Below, in pieces: positions 30,180-41,215 of a stretch of DNA of 64,000 bases. Position numbers and translations under genes: made by a program. Origin of the DNA: Gracilariopsis chorda. Lineage: Eukaryota > Rhodophyta > Florideophyceae > Gracilariales > Gracilariaceae. Location of the stretch: the NCBI GenBank assembly GCA_003194525.1, contig NBIV01000187.1:62001-126000 (forward strand), written 5' to 3'. The notes beneath the pieces are model-generated. The model did no database searches. It was not told the DNA's origin and worked only from the letters and a program-made list of their open reading frames with translations. Numbering within the stretch: the stretch's first letter is position 1; every line of letters begins with the position of its first letter.

Positions 30180-33100
30180 ATGGCGAAACGGAACTACAAA
30201 GTGTATGCCGACCTAGGTGTTTCGAACCAATACATGGTCCGACAACTGTCCGTCCTCGATACGGGTGCTGGTCCAAATTTTTTGGTTCACTCTCTCTTGC
30301 CCCCGCATCTGCGACAGCGGACTCGCTCGGCGCCCGCGATAGATTTCGCCGACGCCAACAATAAACCGCTTTCTATCGTGGGAGCAATCGACCTCATCGT
30401 GAGGTTAGGCGGCTGCGTGGTACAGCTCCAGTTCTTGGTTTGTCGCGAACTGGCAGCGCCGATGATACTCGGATGTGACTTTTGCGACCGATTCCTCGAA
30501 TCTATTCGACCTCGGGATAAAACCGTCGAGTTGATCGATGGAACAACAATACCAATCGTTCGGAAACCACTTAGACGGGCGTTTAAGAAACAGGTACCGT
30601 TACCGGTCGCCCAACAACCGTTGGGGAAAAACGGTGCATCGACGAAGCTACGGATTGCCCGTTCGACGTGTATTCCCCGGCACTCAAAGGCGTGGATCAC
30701 TGTATCATCCCCCAAGCATGGCTTTCAGACGGTTCAGCCGTTGCCCTCACTATGTGAGAAATCCCAATTTGCGTTGGCCAACGGGTTTGTCCTCGTAGAA
30801 CCCAACACCCCTTTCAAGGTGCTAATCGCTAATTTCAGCTCCAACCAACAATGGCTGGTTAAATACCAGGTGATTGGTTCAGTTCTACCACAACCAGTGG
30901 CCATCGTCCCTACCAAGGTCTCTACGGCCGAGGTTCTTGGGATCCTCGAACTTAACGAGGGGGAGGAAAATGGATCCGAATCACATCTGGCCTCCGAGCT
31001 GTAGAAAAAGCCGGATTCACCCGGAAGCGAGCGAAAGGACCTCGTCGAGGAACTCGAGTCTCTGGACTTTGGCCACGTCCCGGAGACACACCACGAGAAG
31101 CTCCGGGATATGCTGCGGGAATTCAACCAATTGTGGGACGGGTCCCTGGGGAAAATTGGCATCACCGAACATCGGATTGACTTACTCCCGGATACCCGGC
31201 CAATCTCACAACACCCTTACAGGGCAGGGCCGACAGCTTGGGAAGAGGAAAAAACCAAGGTTGAGAAGATGCTCCGGGCAGGTTTCACCGAGCCCGCGCA
31301 GTCTCCATGGGCTTCGCAAGTGGTGCTCGTCCCCAAAACAGATGGGTCATGGCGATTTTGCATCGACTACCGCAAGCTAAACGCGGCCACCTTCAAATAA
31401 GTTTACCCCATCCCAAGGATGGACGAATGCATTGACTCCCTCGGGAGTGACAAGGTGTTCACAACCCTAGATGCAAACTGGGGGTATTGGCAGGTCCCTG
31501 TCAGGGAAGAGGACCGTGATAAGACGGCTTTTGTATGCCATCAGGGACTTTACTGGTTTAACCGGATGCCGTTTGGGCTGACAAACGCGCATGCAACATT
31601 TCAACGTGCGGTGGATATCCTGCTAGCCCACTTCAAGTGGAAAACTTGTCTGGTCTACTTGGATGATATTATTGTATTCTCCACTAACTGTGACGAGCAC
31701 CCGGAACAAGTCAAGGATGTGATGAGCGTCCTGCGAGATGCAGGGATAACCCTCAAACTGAAAAAGTGTAAGTTCTTCACCGACACCGTTAAGTACCTCG
31801 GTCATATTATCCACCCAGGGCGGCTGTCGATCGACGAAGTTAGGGTAAAATCCCTCAAAGAGGCGAAGCAACCGACAACTCAAACGGAACTACGATCCTT
31901 CCTCGGTTTGTGCAACGTTTACCGTCGCTTCATCCCGCGTTTTGCGGACATCGCAGCACCCTTGAATGAACTCCTTCGGAAGGGACAACCAGTGGACCTG
32001 GAACCATTCGACGAAACGAAGACCAAGGGATTTGCAGCCCTGGTGGATAGGGTCACGTTGCGACCTATTCTCTCGTTACCGAAACTCGGACTGCCGTACT
32101 CCGTGGACACGGACGCAAGCAACCTCCAGGTTGGATGCGCTCTATTTCAAATCACGGATAGTGGAGAACGTCTACCCATTGGGTTTTGGTTTCGGAGCCT
32201 CAACATGCACGAGAGGAACTACTCAGGGTCTGAGAAAGAGTTCCTCGCCGTCGTGTGGGCGTTACAAACGTTACGCCCCTACCTGATGGGGAATCAATTC
32301 ACCGTACACACCGACCACTTGGCTCTCCGCTGGCTGTTATCCATAGCGGAACCATCTGGCCGCTTGATGTGGTGGAGACTTCGCTTGTCTGAGTTCGACT
32401 TCGAAGTACAGTACAAAAAAGGATCCCTGAATGCCCAGGCTGACGCTCTTTCCCGCCTGCCGACTGCGGCGGAAGCAGAACCAGTCGATGACCTGGACAT
32501 ACCCTGCTTCCTCGTGGAAGAAGGGGAGGACGATACCGAGGAATCGGACGACGTCGACATATTTGACGCCATCTTGGCCGCAGTGTCAGCGGAGCCGCCA
32601 TTGGGTTCTTTTGTGCCAATAACCCCGGAAGAAATGGTCCGCGAACAGCAGACCGCCCCGTTGTGTACGGAGATTCGATCCCGTCTCAACGGGGGTGCCC
32701 AAATACCCTTCGTCACGAACGACCAGGGATACCTCGTGAGGACGGTTGCCGAACGTCCACAGATAGTGGTGCCTCACTTGCTGCAGTCTCAAGTGCTGAG
32801 CCTCGCCCATTACGCGAAGCTGAGCGCCCACCTCGGGGGAAGGAAGTTGTACTACCTCCTGCATAAGGACTTTTACTGGCCCGCCATGGCGGTAGATGCA
32901 TATGCCACGGTACGTGGGTGCTCCGATTGTGCTTGGAACCGCGTCAAGTTGCGGAAATACTCCAAAAAGCTGGTACTCTTCCCTGCTCGGGCTCCCTTGG
33001 AACTCGTCGCGATCGATATCTTCGGAGAATTTATCCGGAAACGCCGGGGAAACCGATACTTGTTGGTCATCACAGACCGCTTCTCAAATTTAGTGCGGAC

Positions 33101-34952
33101 AGTACCTCTTTCGAAGATATCCGCTTCCACGGTTGCACAAGCGTTTGTAACCCATTGGGTATTCACCTATGTGCCACCGATTGATTTGTTATCGGACAAT
33201 GGATCGCAGTTCACTGCGAAGTTCTTCCAGCACGTATGCCGGATCTTGGACATACAGAACTGGTTGACGACCACCGGCCATCCGCAAAGTAATGGACAGG
33301 TGGAGAGGTTCAACCGCACGATGCTCAACGCACTACGGACATTCGTAGTGGACCACCCAAATGATTGGGACCTCTACAAGGACGCTGTGACCTACGCCTA
33401 CAACACGCAGGTGCACCGAGTTACCGGGTTCTCACCGTTTGACCTCGTGCTGTCGAGGATTCCACCATCGGGGGCCATTGAGCCCCAAGCTACTTTGGAC
33501 AAGTTCCCGTCGCCACGGTTCCACCGTGACGCTTGGCGTGCATGGCTGAAGACCATTCTATCCGTTGTACAACGGAATTTTTCAAAGGCTCAAGCCGCCT
33601 ACAAGCGGGATTTCGATGCCCGGGTCAAACGGTTCGCTCCCACCGTACGGGAGAACGACTACGTGTTCCTCCGAAAAGAGTACTATAATCCCAAGAAGGA
33701 GAAGCGACACAAGCTCTCTCTAATCGCGGATGGTCCCTACCGGGTCGTGTCAGCCACCGATACAACGGTCGTCTTTGATATCAAGGGACAGCACGAACGA
33801 ATCTCCCGCGATCGCGTAGCTCGCGCTCTGCAGATTAACTCGGCAGCGGCTACCTCGCCAGTTGCCCAAGAGGGACCCGAACTATCGGCGGAAGCTACCG
33901 CCCATGAGAAAGAACTCCACCACTTACCGGGCCTACCTCATCCCCAACGTGGACTCGCAGATCTCTCAATGGAGCCCGAGAAGCAACTGAACACGTTAAA
34001 CAACGCCGCGCATATGCGTAGACGTACCGAACCCTTCCCAGAGATAATCAATCGCACCTCCGTCGCTCAACCTAAGGAAGGGGAGGGCATTGGGAGTTCT
34101 TGTGTACCCACAATACCCGCGCTGCAGCACGGAAGTGACACTGAGGCCGCACCAGCGGACGAATGCCCACCGGCCGCGGAAACACCGCCGCAGCAGCGGA
34201 ACGGGAATGATGGCTCGCGCAACGCCGCAAGAGCGGAAGATCGAACGCCCGTGCAGGCTAAGCGCACGGTTACGGCAGACCCAGGCCTGGGAGATCAAGA
34301 GCAGCCCCGATACACCGCCACCACGGTGAGCGGTAGCAGCGATGCCGGTAAGCAGGAGCACGCCACTGTAAGTGGACAGTTACCACCAACGGTGGGGTTG
34401 ACCAAGGCACGACAAACGGCGCCCGCCGTGGACATGCCGCCTCCACGGAAGAACGGCACAACACCAAGTGCACATGTAACCGTCGCAGAACGGCCGCCAC
34501 CGAAAAATCAAAAACTCGGAAATAATGGAGTAAGCCACGGCGAGCCGGCCGTTGACACGGGAAAGCAAACGCTTGGGCCCGATCCGCCTCCGCGGCACGT
34601 GACACTGCACCGCGCGCTTAGCGAAGAAGGCACGCCGCGAGGACTTGCGGAGATAGCGGAACTCAGCCCTCAGTATGGGACGCGTCCAGAGGATAAGATC
34701 CCGGTAAGGTTGAACGCTTTCAGCGTATTGGTCCAAGAATTGGAGTATCCCGAACAGTCGGTCGCCATAAGCTACTTCTTCGTATGTACGGTATCGCGAC
34801 ACATCAAAACCATAAGAGGGAGAAACCGGAAGCTTATTCGGAGCGCGGAAGTGACGCGCATACCCAAGTCGGGCCATCTCACTCCGAGCGCACGCCTTGT
34901 TCTCGGTATATTCCTACCAGAGGTCGGTGGACGGTACCGCGATACGAGTTAA
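30180..34952 (+). pseudogene. gypsy-B pol: protease, RT, RNase H, integrase, with two in-frame stops
   Basis: One frame runs from 30180 to 34952, interrupted by TAG at 31002-31004 and TAA at 31398-31400, both single-base-type stops with no frame change. The domains in order are: aspartic protease (VLDTGAGPNFLV); reverse transcriptase (FTTLDANWGYWQV, RMPFGLTNAHATF, LVYLDDIIVFS); RNase H (YSVDTDASN, HTDHLALRWL, ADALSRLP); integrase with a zinc module (HLGGRKLYYLLHKDFYWP, then CSDC) and D-D-E core (AIDIFGEF, LLSDNGSQFTAKF, NGQVERFNRTM). A C-terminal domain follows (KLSLIADGPYRVV). About 370 further residues are Pro/Gly-rich without a clear chromodomain. Pol lies in another frame than gag, about 200 bases downstream of its stop. 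Confidence 0.92.
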
Positions 34953-35552
34953 CCAGTCCCAGGACCAGACGACACTGACCAGTAGACCACCGGGGAGGAC
35001 TACGTCAACCGCATACGAGTCGATAAGGGCGGTGTCCCGAACGGCGATCGGATGGAACCAGGGAGCCCTGGCAAAGATACCGCAGTGTGAGTGCGGATTC
35101 CGGATACGGAGAACCCCATAAATGGGCCAACCTTCAGCCGTTGTCGGAAGCAGCGCCAACGGAGGCGCGCTCCAATCCTGTACATTGGGTTGTCTCGGAG
35201 AACTAGAGGCAGCACTGCTCGAAGCCAGCGACGCTGGGGGAGTCTCCCTCGGAGCAGAGAGCAGCACGGAGCGAAACCGTGGTTGTACGGGTACGAATAG
35301 CCTCGCGGTCGAGGTACGCTGAGGGATCGGAGAGCCGCGACTCGGATACCGCGGAGGGCGCAGCGGGGAGCCGGAATCGCCGGGATTGTTCGAAGAATGG
35401 CCTGCCTTCAGAGCGGGAGTGTCAAGATCGCTATAACGAGCCAGCTGAAGTTGGTTCGTTACCGAGCTTTCGGATGAATCGTTCCGCTGGGGAGCGGTAC
35501 TCATGGGCATCGTGTCCGGGCCCGGCTTCGCCCAACTGGGGTGTCCCCACTT
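34953..35552. other. gypsy-B 3' untranslated region
   Basis: About 600 bases between the pol stop and the polypurine tract. Only short frames on either strand, and no env-like gene. Confidence 0.6.
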
Positions 35553-35565
35553 AAGGAGGGGAAGA
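35553..35565 (+). other. gypsy-B polypurine tract
   Basis: AAGGAGGGGAAGA directly before the TGTAGTG of the right LTR. Confidence 0.8.
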
Positions 35566-36419
35566 TGTAGTGCAATGGCCCCTCAAGGGGATTCAACCGA
35601 AGTGGTTTTTCATATCCAACGCATTGGTAAGCCGTATTGTCACGGAGGTATATGAGTCGGCATGGGCTGATAGCCCATTGGGAGGATTTACATAGGAAGG
35701 GTAGGCAATCCCGCACACGTGTGCGGCGAGCCGCCGGACACAGTGGGTGCCATCTGAAGTGCCACAGGGCCCACGTGGAGTGCTGGTAACCGATGTGCCG
35801 GATAGTAGATATTTTAGATAATTTCCGACTGTAGCATTGTCGGCGAGCCTGTATAAGTAGCGGCCGGCGCCGCTACCCCCACACAGTAAAACCCAACAAG
35901 GGACTGGGCTCTGAATACTTTTCCGCTGGTGAGCGGCTACGACTCCACTATAGGAGACTGTCTCCACCGATCCCGGAGTATTCATCCCCCTTGCACACCG
36001 ATGAGTGACTGCCCGTAGCATACGGTATATTTATTATTTGTTGGCTATTCGTTCTACAGTTTCAGACCGCCCATACGGATCTTTCTTCTCCGCCCTGTAC
36101 GCCAGGTTTCGCCCGTGGTCTCGGGATTCTTCGCCACTGTCACCGGCCGGCACTCGCATACGTAGCTTGCGCCGACCTCCTTCCTTTTTGTCCCTGGAGA
36201 TCTGCCGTTTACAGGGATTATTCCCAACTTCTGGGTTTACACCCCCGGCCTCCATCGGTACTGCCGGACCGGATCACCTGGACTTACACCCGGTTCACGC
36301 TGATCCCATGAGAGAGCTCAGTCTCGGAGTTACCCTTCTTAAAGGAGCAAGGCTGAACACCTTGAGGTGTCTTTCCGCCGTCGCGGCTGGTTCTCCCCGC
36401 TTTCGCGGATTGCACTACA
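35566..36419 (+). repeat. gypsy-B 3' LTR
   Basis: 854 bp, the same length and ends as 17013-17866, with about 28 differences by eye, mostly transitions and clustered in the last third. It is followed by the target duplication GTACC at 36420-36424. Confidence 0.93.
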
Positions 36420-36424
36420 GTACC

Positions 36425-38445
36425 CCGCTAAGCCAAGAAAGCTGTGAAGTTCCGTGGTAGACGAAGGGCTTGGGGCCTTCTCTATGGCTGCGATTTTTGT
36501 CTGGGTCTACATTACCTCCTGACCTGTCCACAATTTGTCCTAATAGTTTGACTCTGGACTGGGAAAAACTACACTTTGCCACTTTCAATTTAAACCCATT
36601 GTTTCGGATCCGAGCAAATGCAATTTGACAATGTGTCAGATGGTCTTCTATACACTCTGAATATATCACGACATCATCCAAGTATACCCGAACATACTTT
36701 ATTCCTCTGAGGACTACATCGATCATCTACTGAAATATAACTGGCGCGTTCATTAGCCCGAACGGCATTACTTCGAATTTGTACGTCCCAAATCTGCAAA
36801 CAAAGGTAGTGGAGTCCTTAAAGTTCTCCGATACCCTAACCTGCCAATATCCAGAGAAAAGGTCTAGTGTGGTGACCATGTTGGCTCCTGCTAGGTCGTG
36901 TAATATCTCTTCAATCTTCGGTAGAGGCCATCTATCAGCCTTCATCCTGTCATTGAGACTTCGGTAGTCTATACATAATCGTGGCTTGCCATCTTTTTAG
37001 TGGCTATGATAATAGGGAAAGAACATGCTGAGGTGGCGGGTGTAATGATACCTGTCTTCAAAATGTTCTCAATTTCTTCTTTGACGATGGCGTGGTGAAA
37101 GGCGCCTTGCAGGGTAGTGGATTGGGTTGTTATCTGTGAGCTTAAAAAATGCTTCACTGGCACGTCCGAAGTACGCAAGTTGTTCAGAGACCAGGCCGTG
37201 AGAGTTTCATCTCTTAAAATCTTCATAAATTCTTTTTGAATCTCTGTCGGTAAATGACTCCATTTTGTTGCGAGAAGTAGGGACTTCTCATCATCATCAT
37301 CTTAGTCTTCCATGGTTATGATCTCCGTGTCTAGACCGCATCCTTCATCTTTTGTTTCTTCTCCGATGAGGTCGGGAAGTTCTTGAGCCTTTTCTGTGGT
37401 TAAGAGGTCCGGTTCAAACGCTTCCACGTCTTGCAAGGACAGTACTAGGTCATTATTCTCTTCCTCCGAGCTCAATGACGACGGAACAACGTCCAAGGCG
37501 GATGTGAAATCTTCACTATCAATCTCAGATTCTAATAACTCAGAAACTCTCTGGTCAAACTCCAGTTCTAACAAAGATGTTACTACATCGATAGTAACAG
37601 AAACGGTTTGATTCCCAAGATCGATGCAAGCCATTATTTCCTCTAACACCAGACAACCGACTATCACATCAACTGGGGGCTCATCTACAACGAGAAAGTT
37701 CAATGTGACTTTCGAATCTTCAATAACAACAGGAATGTCGCGAAGTACCCTTCGAACTGTGATAGAAGTCCCGTCGGTGACCTTTATTTTCCTCACGATG
37801 GGTTCAGGAGAGAGGAACAGCCGTGCGCATAAGTTATTGGATAAAAGGTTTGGTACGGCTCCGGACTGGATGAGTGCACTTACGGCCGTCTCGTATAGCT
37901 TCACGGTTACTACCTTAAGTCTCCTCGGGCTGATCCCAGTTTCCACCGGTGCTACGTAGCGTGAGGTGGTTCCCTTTACGAACAACTTTCTAATTTCGCG
38001 TCTGGCCTCCTCGTCGTCTCCACGTAGTAACTGGCTGAATTTGAGCCCGTAAGAGGCATTTGCAAGGTCGACTAAGAAATTGTACCTTCCAACGTGTTCT
38101 GGTATTGATTGTTTAGCTCGTGTAACTTTCTTCTTTTTCGTTTTTTTCTTTCGCACAGCTGCCCTTCTACGTTTTCTGTATACAGGCCGGCCGGTTAGGT
38201 CTATTATACGCTTAGATTTTGTAGATGGAAATTGGTCTTTCAGGTCCAGCAATGAACCGATATCAACCCTTGAGATTCTTAGCTTCTTTGGAAGTGCTTC
38301 ACCATCTGGGCCACATTTCGTTGCCTTTACAGGATCCTCGTTTTGTTCTTCGGTGACTACAGTGACCTGTGCGGCAGTGGCATCTGCGTCATGAATAGGA
38401 ATTCTCTTTCTCAGAGGTTCCTCTGCTTTAGATTCGACTCTTGCT
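36425..38445 (-). pseudogene. gypsy-A pol, protease and reverse transcriptase part (5' fragment)
   Basis: The minus strand from about 38445 to 37302 carries a Lys-rich linker and a retropepsin-like domain. Its active-site motif reads SALIQSGAVPNLLSN, so the catalytic Asp of D-S-G is replaced by Gln. After a stop at 37304-37302 the reverse transcriptase follows: EEIENILKTGIITPATSAC, MKADRWPLPKIEEILHDLAG, VTTLDLFSGYWQV, FGLMNAPVIFQ, and the YLDD catalytic box at about 36670 (VRVYLDDVVIYSE). It ends where gypsy-B is inserted. Several stops and shifts (near 36965 and 36727) make it dead. Confidence 0.85.
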
Positions 38446-38446
38446 T

Positions 38447-39326
38447 CTACGAGTCAAACATGTTTTTATTTCTCAAGAGAAGCCCTAGACCAACAAGTAG
38501 CCCCAGCATATAAAAGCTTATGACAATGCCGGCATCTAGTGTCACGGTGTGGGTTTGAGGGGCACCTACTGGCGCCATGTCCTGGATTCTGACAGCAAAA
38601 ACAGGTTTTAACATTTCAGTTAACACTTTGATCACTCTGCTTCTTTTTTACCAATAGTATTAGATGTGAAAGCTTTTCCATCAAATCTTCTATCTTGGAT
38701 GCAAGATTCTGCACCGTCTGCTCTGGTCTGCGATGAATCCGCCTTTTCTCAGACCTTTCAGCACCGAACGCCATCTTAGTAATATAAGAATAGTTCAGAG
38801 TTTCTCAGCAAGTGACAAAGTCTTTGATCGTTTCCATAAGAGAATTATATTCAGTAAAATCTCAAAGAAGAACGAACTGTGTCATGTACAGGTGTTCAGT
38901 CACTGCAGTTCTTAACAGTCCAAACTTGGCTTCCATACTGAACCCCATCTGGTTGAAACAGTTATCCATCTTCTGCAGAGATAGTATTGTATCACCAAGG
39001 CGCAGTGTACACATCATTGCTCTTTGGATGTATTCTTGGGGCTCGACATTCTCTGCAAACTCTTTGAAGAATCCGGCCTTTACGGCCTCTTAGTAATCTG
39101 CTGCAGGAAGCAATATGCAATCCGTGACATAGGTATTATAGTGGTAGTAGAATGCGTTTCCCTCGAGTTTATAAACAAGCTTAGTTGGGTTTTCATTGTC
39201 AGGCTTTCCTCTCATTAATAAATTCTCTAAGTAGAAAAAGAACTTTGAATTCTTACCTTCTTCACCGTCAAACATAAATCTAGGGGCCATACTACTCAAA
39301 GCATCATACCTTTTAGTGAGTACCAT
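38447..39326 (-). pseudogene. gypsy-A gag remnant
   Basis: It starts right at the primer-binding site (ATG at 39324-39326, or MAPRF at 39290). It reads a gag-like helical region (SKFFFYLENLLMRGKP, FNQMGFSMEAKFGLLRTAVT) with stops at several places. Near 38600 it has a zinc knuckle CFCCQNPGHGASRC followed by a second Cys/His cluster (CRHCHKLLY). It is the front gene of gypsy-A. Confidence 0.7.
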
Positions 39327-39588
39327 GTTGCGCAAGAAAAACAGAGGAAAACGCGCTTTGTTTTTGTGAGGAGGTGAAGGTGATGCGGACAAGAAGGCCA
39401 TGGACTGTAATGGTGTGAGAGTTGCTTCTTGCCTCTTTTTCAGGCGGTAAAGCGGCGAGACTAAGCAGTGCGCATTTTTGTGGACGAAATGCTCAGCTTC
39501 CATGCCGGAAGCTGGGCAGCGCCCAACACAAATGTGCAGAATAAACCCCATATCTAAACGAACGCGTGTGCACCACAGGCATGTGACA
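39326..39588 (-). repeat. gypsy-A 5' LTR
   Basis: 263 bp, TGTCACATGCC... to ...CGCAACA on the minus strand, directly followed by the primer-binding site TGGTACTCA. It contains an extra inverted pair (CAGCTTCCATGCCGGAAGCTG) absent from the 3' copy. Confidence 0.8.
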
Positions 39589-39593
39589 GGTAA

Positions 39594-40013
39594 GCAGAGA
39601 GCTTTTGTGCCTGGATCATGTCTCTTATGTTTGCCGCAACAAGGCAATGTGTAGCATTGGCACAGCAGCGTTAGTATCTTGAGCCCTGTCTTGCGGAGCA
39701 GCGGCAACAGGGATCATAGTCAGCTGCTAAGCTGCACCTACACTTTTGCGAAGACGAGGGTTGGAGCCCAGCCAATGTCGCAACTTGATTATCGCAACGT
39801 GTAACTTATGGCTTTATAGTTTTATTTGTGCTGTATATGCGATTATGGACTTGGGTCTCGTTCCAAATATGTAGCGAGCTCTTGAAAGGAAGTTGAATTG
39901 TATAATATCAACTGCGCAACTCAAGAAAGTAGTAGTAGAGCAAGACCGTTCCGTAGACATTGTTTTTGAACCCCAGTGAAGGAAGAAGAGCACGCCAAAG
40001 AGACATCGAAGCA
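39594..40013. other. Intergenic stretch right of gypsy-A
   Basis: About 420 bases between gypsy-A and the small secreted-protein gene. The only long minus frame here (part of 39090-39707) is an artefact of LTR plus gag. Nothing else was seen. Confidence 0.5.
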
Positions 40014-40304
40014 TCACGCGGGAGGAGAGGGAAAGATGGTTTCTTCCGGTTCGGGACTCATACCAGGTACTCCAACATCTTCTACATCCGGTAGTCCCAA
40101 CATAACGGGCGAGGGAACCGGAGTCCGATTCAGAGAGGCCGCTGAGATTGGTTGTGCTGGAGCTGCAGCAAGAGAGCTACCAGGAGGTGGAGAAAGAGCT
40201 CCGAAATTCTCGGCTCCAACGCCAACTGGTTCGGGGGCCTGCGCACCAACGCGCACATTGAGAAGGTAAACGACAGAGACAAAGACAAGGGCTGATAAGT
40301 TCAT
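40014..40304 (-). CDS. Short secreted protein, paralogue of the Met/Asp-repeat protein
   Basis: 96 residues from the ATG at 40302-40304. A signal peptide (MNLSALVFVSVVYLLNVRVG) is followed by AQAPEPVGVGAENFGALSPP, which differs from the 2323-3087 protein at only a few positions. It then has a Pro/Ser/Ala-rich remainder with no Met/Asp repeat. The two genes flank the nested transposon block, so they may be a local duplication pair later separated by insertions. An extracellular role is inferred from the signal peptide only. Confidence 0.65.
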   Translation of the reverse strand: MNLSALVFVSVVYLLNVRVGAQAPEPVGVGAENFGALSPPPGSSLAAAPAQPISAASLNRTPVPSPVMLGLPDVEDVGVPGMSPEPEETIFPSPPA

Positions 40305-41215
40305 TTTGGATGGCGCGAGACGAATAGGACGGAGCTCTTCGTGGAGACAGTTTCGCCGGGTTGACGGCGTTCAAATAGGGCTTGATGGAAGCGAGGGCTT
40401 TTTGGCGTAGAATATCTCTCCCTCGCTCTTATAGGTGCCTATGTATAATTCCTACAAGGCGCAGATCGTTTCTGTTCAAAGAAACGTTCGCTTACTACGT
40501 GGAACAACACTTTCACAGGCCATCGCGTAGAATCTACATAGATAGAACGACGAGAGTCGGTGGGCGCGATGATTAATGATCCAGTTTGTATCATGGTGCA
40601 AATTTAGAGAGGTTCCAAAGCAGCAACAAGAACACTAATCTTGTTGCTTTCGAGACGAAAAGTGTCGTAGATACGTGCGTTGTGCAGACCCCACGATCTG
40701 CGTATCATAATCTTTGTAATTTAACAGGACATGTCAGTGCCTTCATGGCAAAGAGATAGCAGCTGCACTCGAGACTGGAGTGCACGACGAGGCGGGAAGC
40801 AGTATAGATACTGTCGGATGGAGTGTTGACATAATGTTTGTGATTTTGGGGAATTTGAGTAGATGATTGGACGGTACGGCGCCTGTGTTCTCCATAAAGG
40901 CATGGACAAATGTAACGAGACAAGTCGAGAGCGTGCCATCTGTTGGTTTGCTTCAAGGGAAGCACATGAGAAAGGATTATTTCTCGGCGAGATCACGCGT
41001 GCACCACTTAAAGATACGATGAGTGCTCTGGGGGACGGTATGCATGGGCAGCCGCAACAACACCAACGAGAGCGTAGAAGCGATAAGAAAACGACCAGGA
41101 GGCTTCAAGCGGGGTTGCGTGCAGCACAGCTGGTCAAACAATCGAGCGTGCAGTATACAATAGGGAGCGATCTGAAGAAAGTGTGCATGTTTGAACGGCC
41201 ACTTGAGCATCAACA
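40305..41215. other. Intergenic region (shared 5' region of two divergent genes)
   Basis: About 900 bases between the minus-strand secreted-protein gene and the plus-strand XendoU gene. Frames of about 90-130 codons on both strands (40721-40996, 40863-41261) overlap each other and carry no motif. I do not call them genes. Confidence 0.45.

Larger units (their letters stand above)
17013..36419 (+). mobile_element. gypsy-B: Ty3/gypsy LTR retrotransposon, interrupted by a DNA transposon
   Basis: Both LTRs are 854 bp, start TGTAGTGCAAT and end ATTGCACTACA. They are flanked by the exact duplication GTACC. Inside are a primer-binding site, gag with a CCHC knuckle, then protease, reverse transcriptase, RNase H and integrase in the gypsy order, and a polypurine tract. 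About 28 differences between the LTRs by eye (roughly 96-97% identity) mean it is much younger than gypsy-A, into which it is inserted. Its gag is split by the DNA transposon at 18159-28097. Without that it is about 9.5 kb. In-frame stops in gag and pol show it is no longer autonomous. Confidence 0.93.
12509..39588 (-). mobile_element. gypsy-A: old Ty3/gypsy LTR retrotransposon, interrupted by gypsy-B
   Basis: This minus-strand element has its 5' LTR at 39326-39588 and its 3' LTR at 12509-12750. A primer-binding site starting TGGTACTCA directly follows the 5' LTR, and a polypurine tract precedes the 3' LTR. Between them the order is gag, protease, reverse transcriptase, then the break at 17013-36419 where gypsy-B inserted, then RNase H and integrase. 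GGTAG (12504-12508) and GGTAA (39589-39593) flank it as a near-perfect 5-bp target duplication. Without gypsy-B it would be about 7.7 kb. Many stops, frameshifts and diverged LTRs show it is old and inactive. Unusually, two plus-strand (antisense) reading frames lie between integrase and the 3' LTR. Confidence 0.85.

Noticed and set aside
32294-32716. Minus-strand frame opposite gypsy-B RNase H
   Set aside because: Shadow of the conserved pol frame.
34380-34877. 165-codon minus-strand frame opposite the end of gypsy-B pol
   Set aside because: It overlaps the pol tail and has no motif. I considered an antisense gene but found no TATA, start context or domain.
39090-39707. A single 205-codon minus-strand gene across this interval
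   Set aside because: It is made of gypsy-A LTR sequence joined to the start of its gag, so it is not an independent gene.
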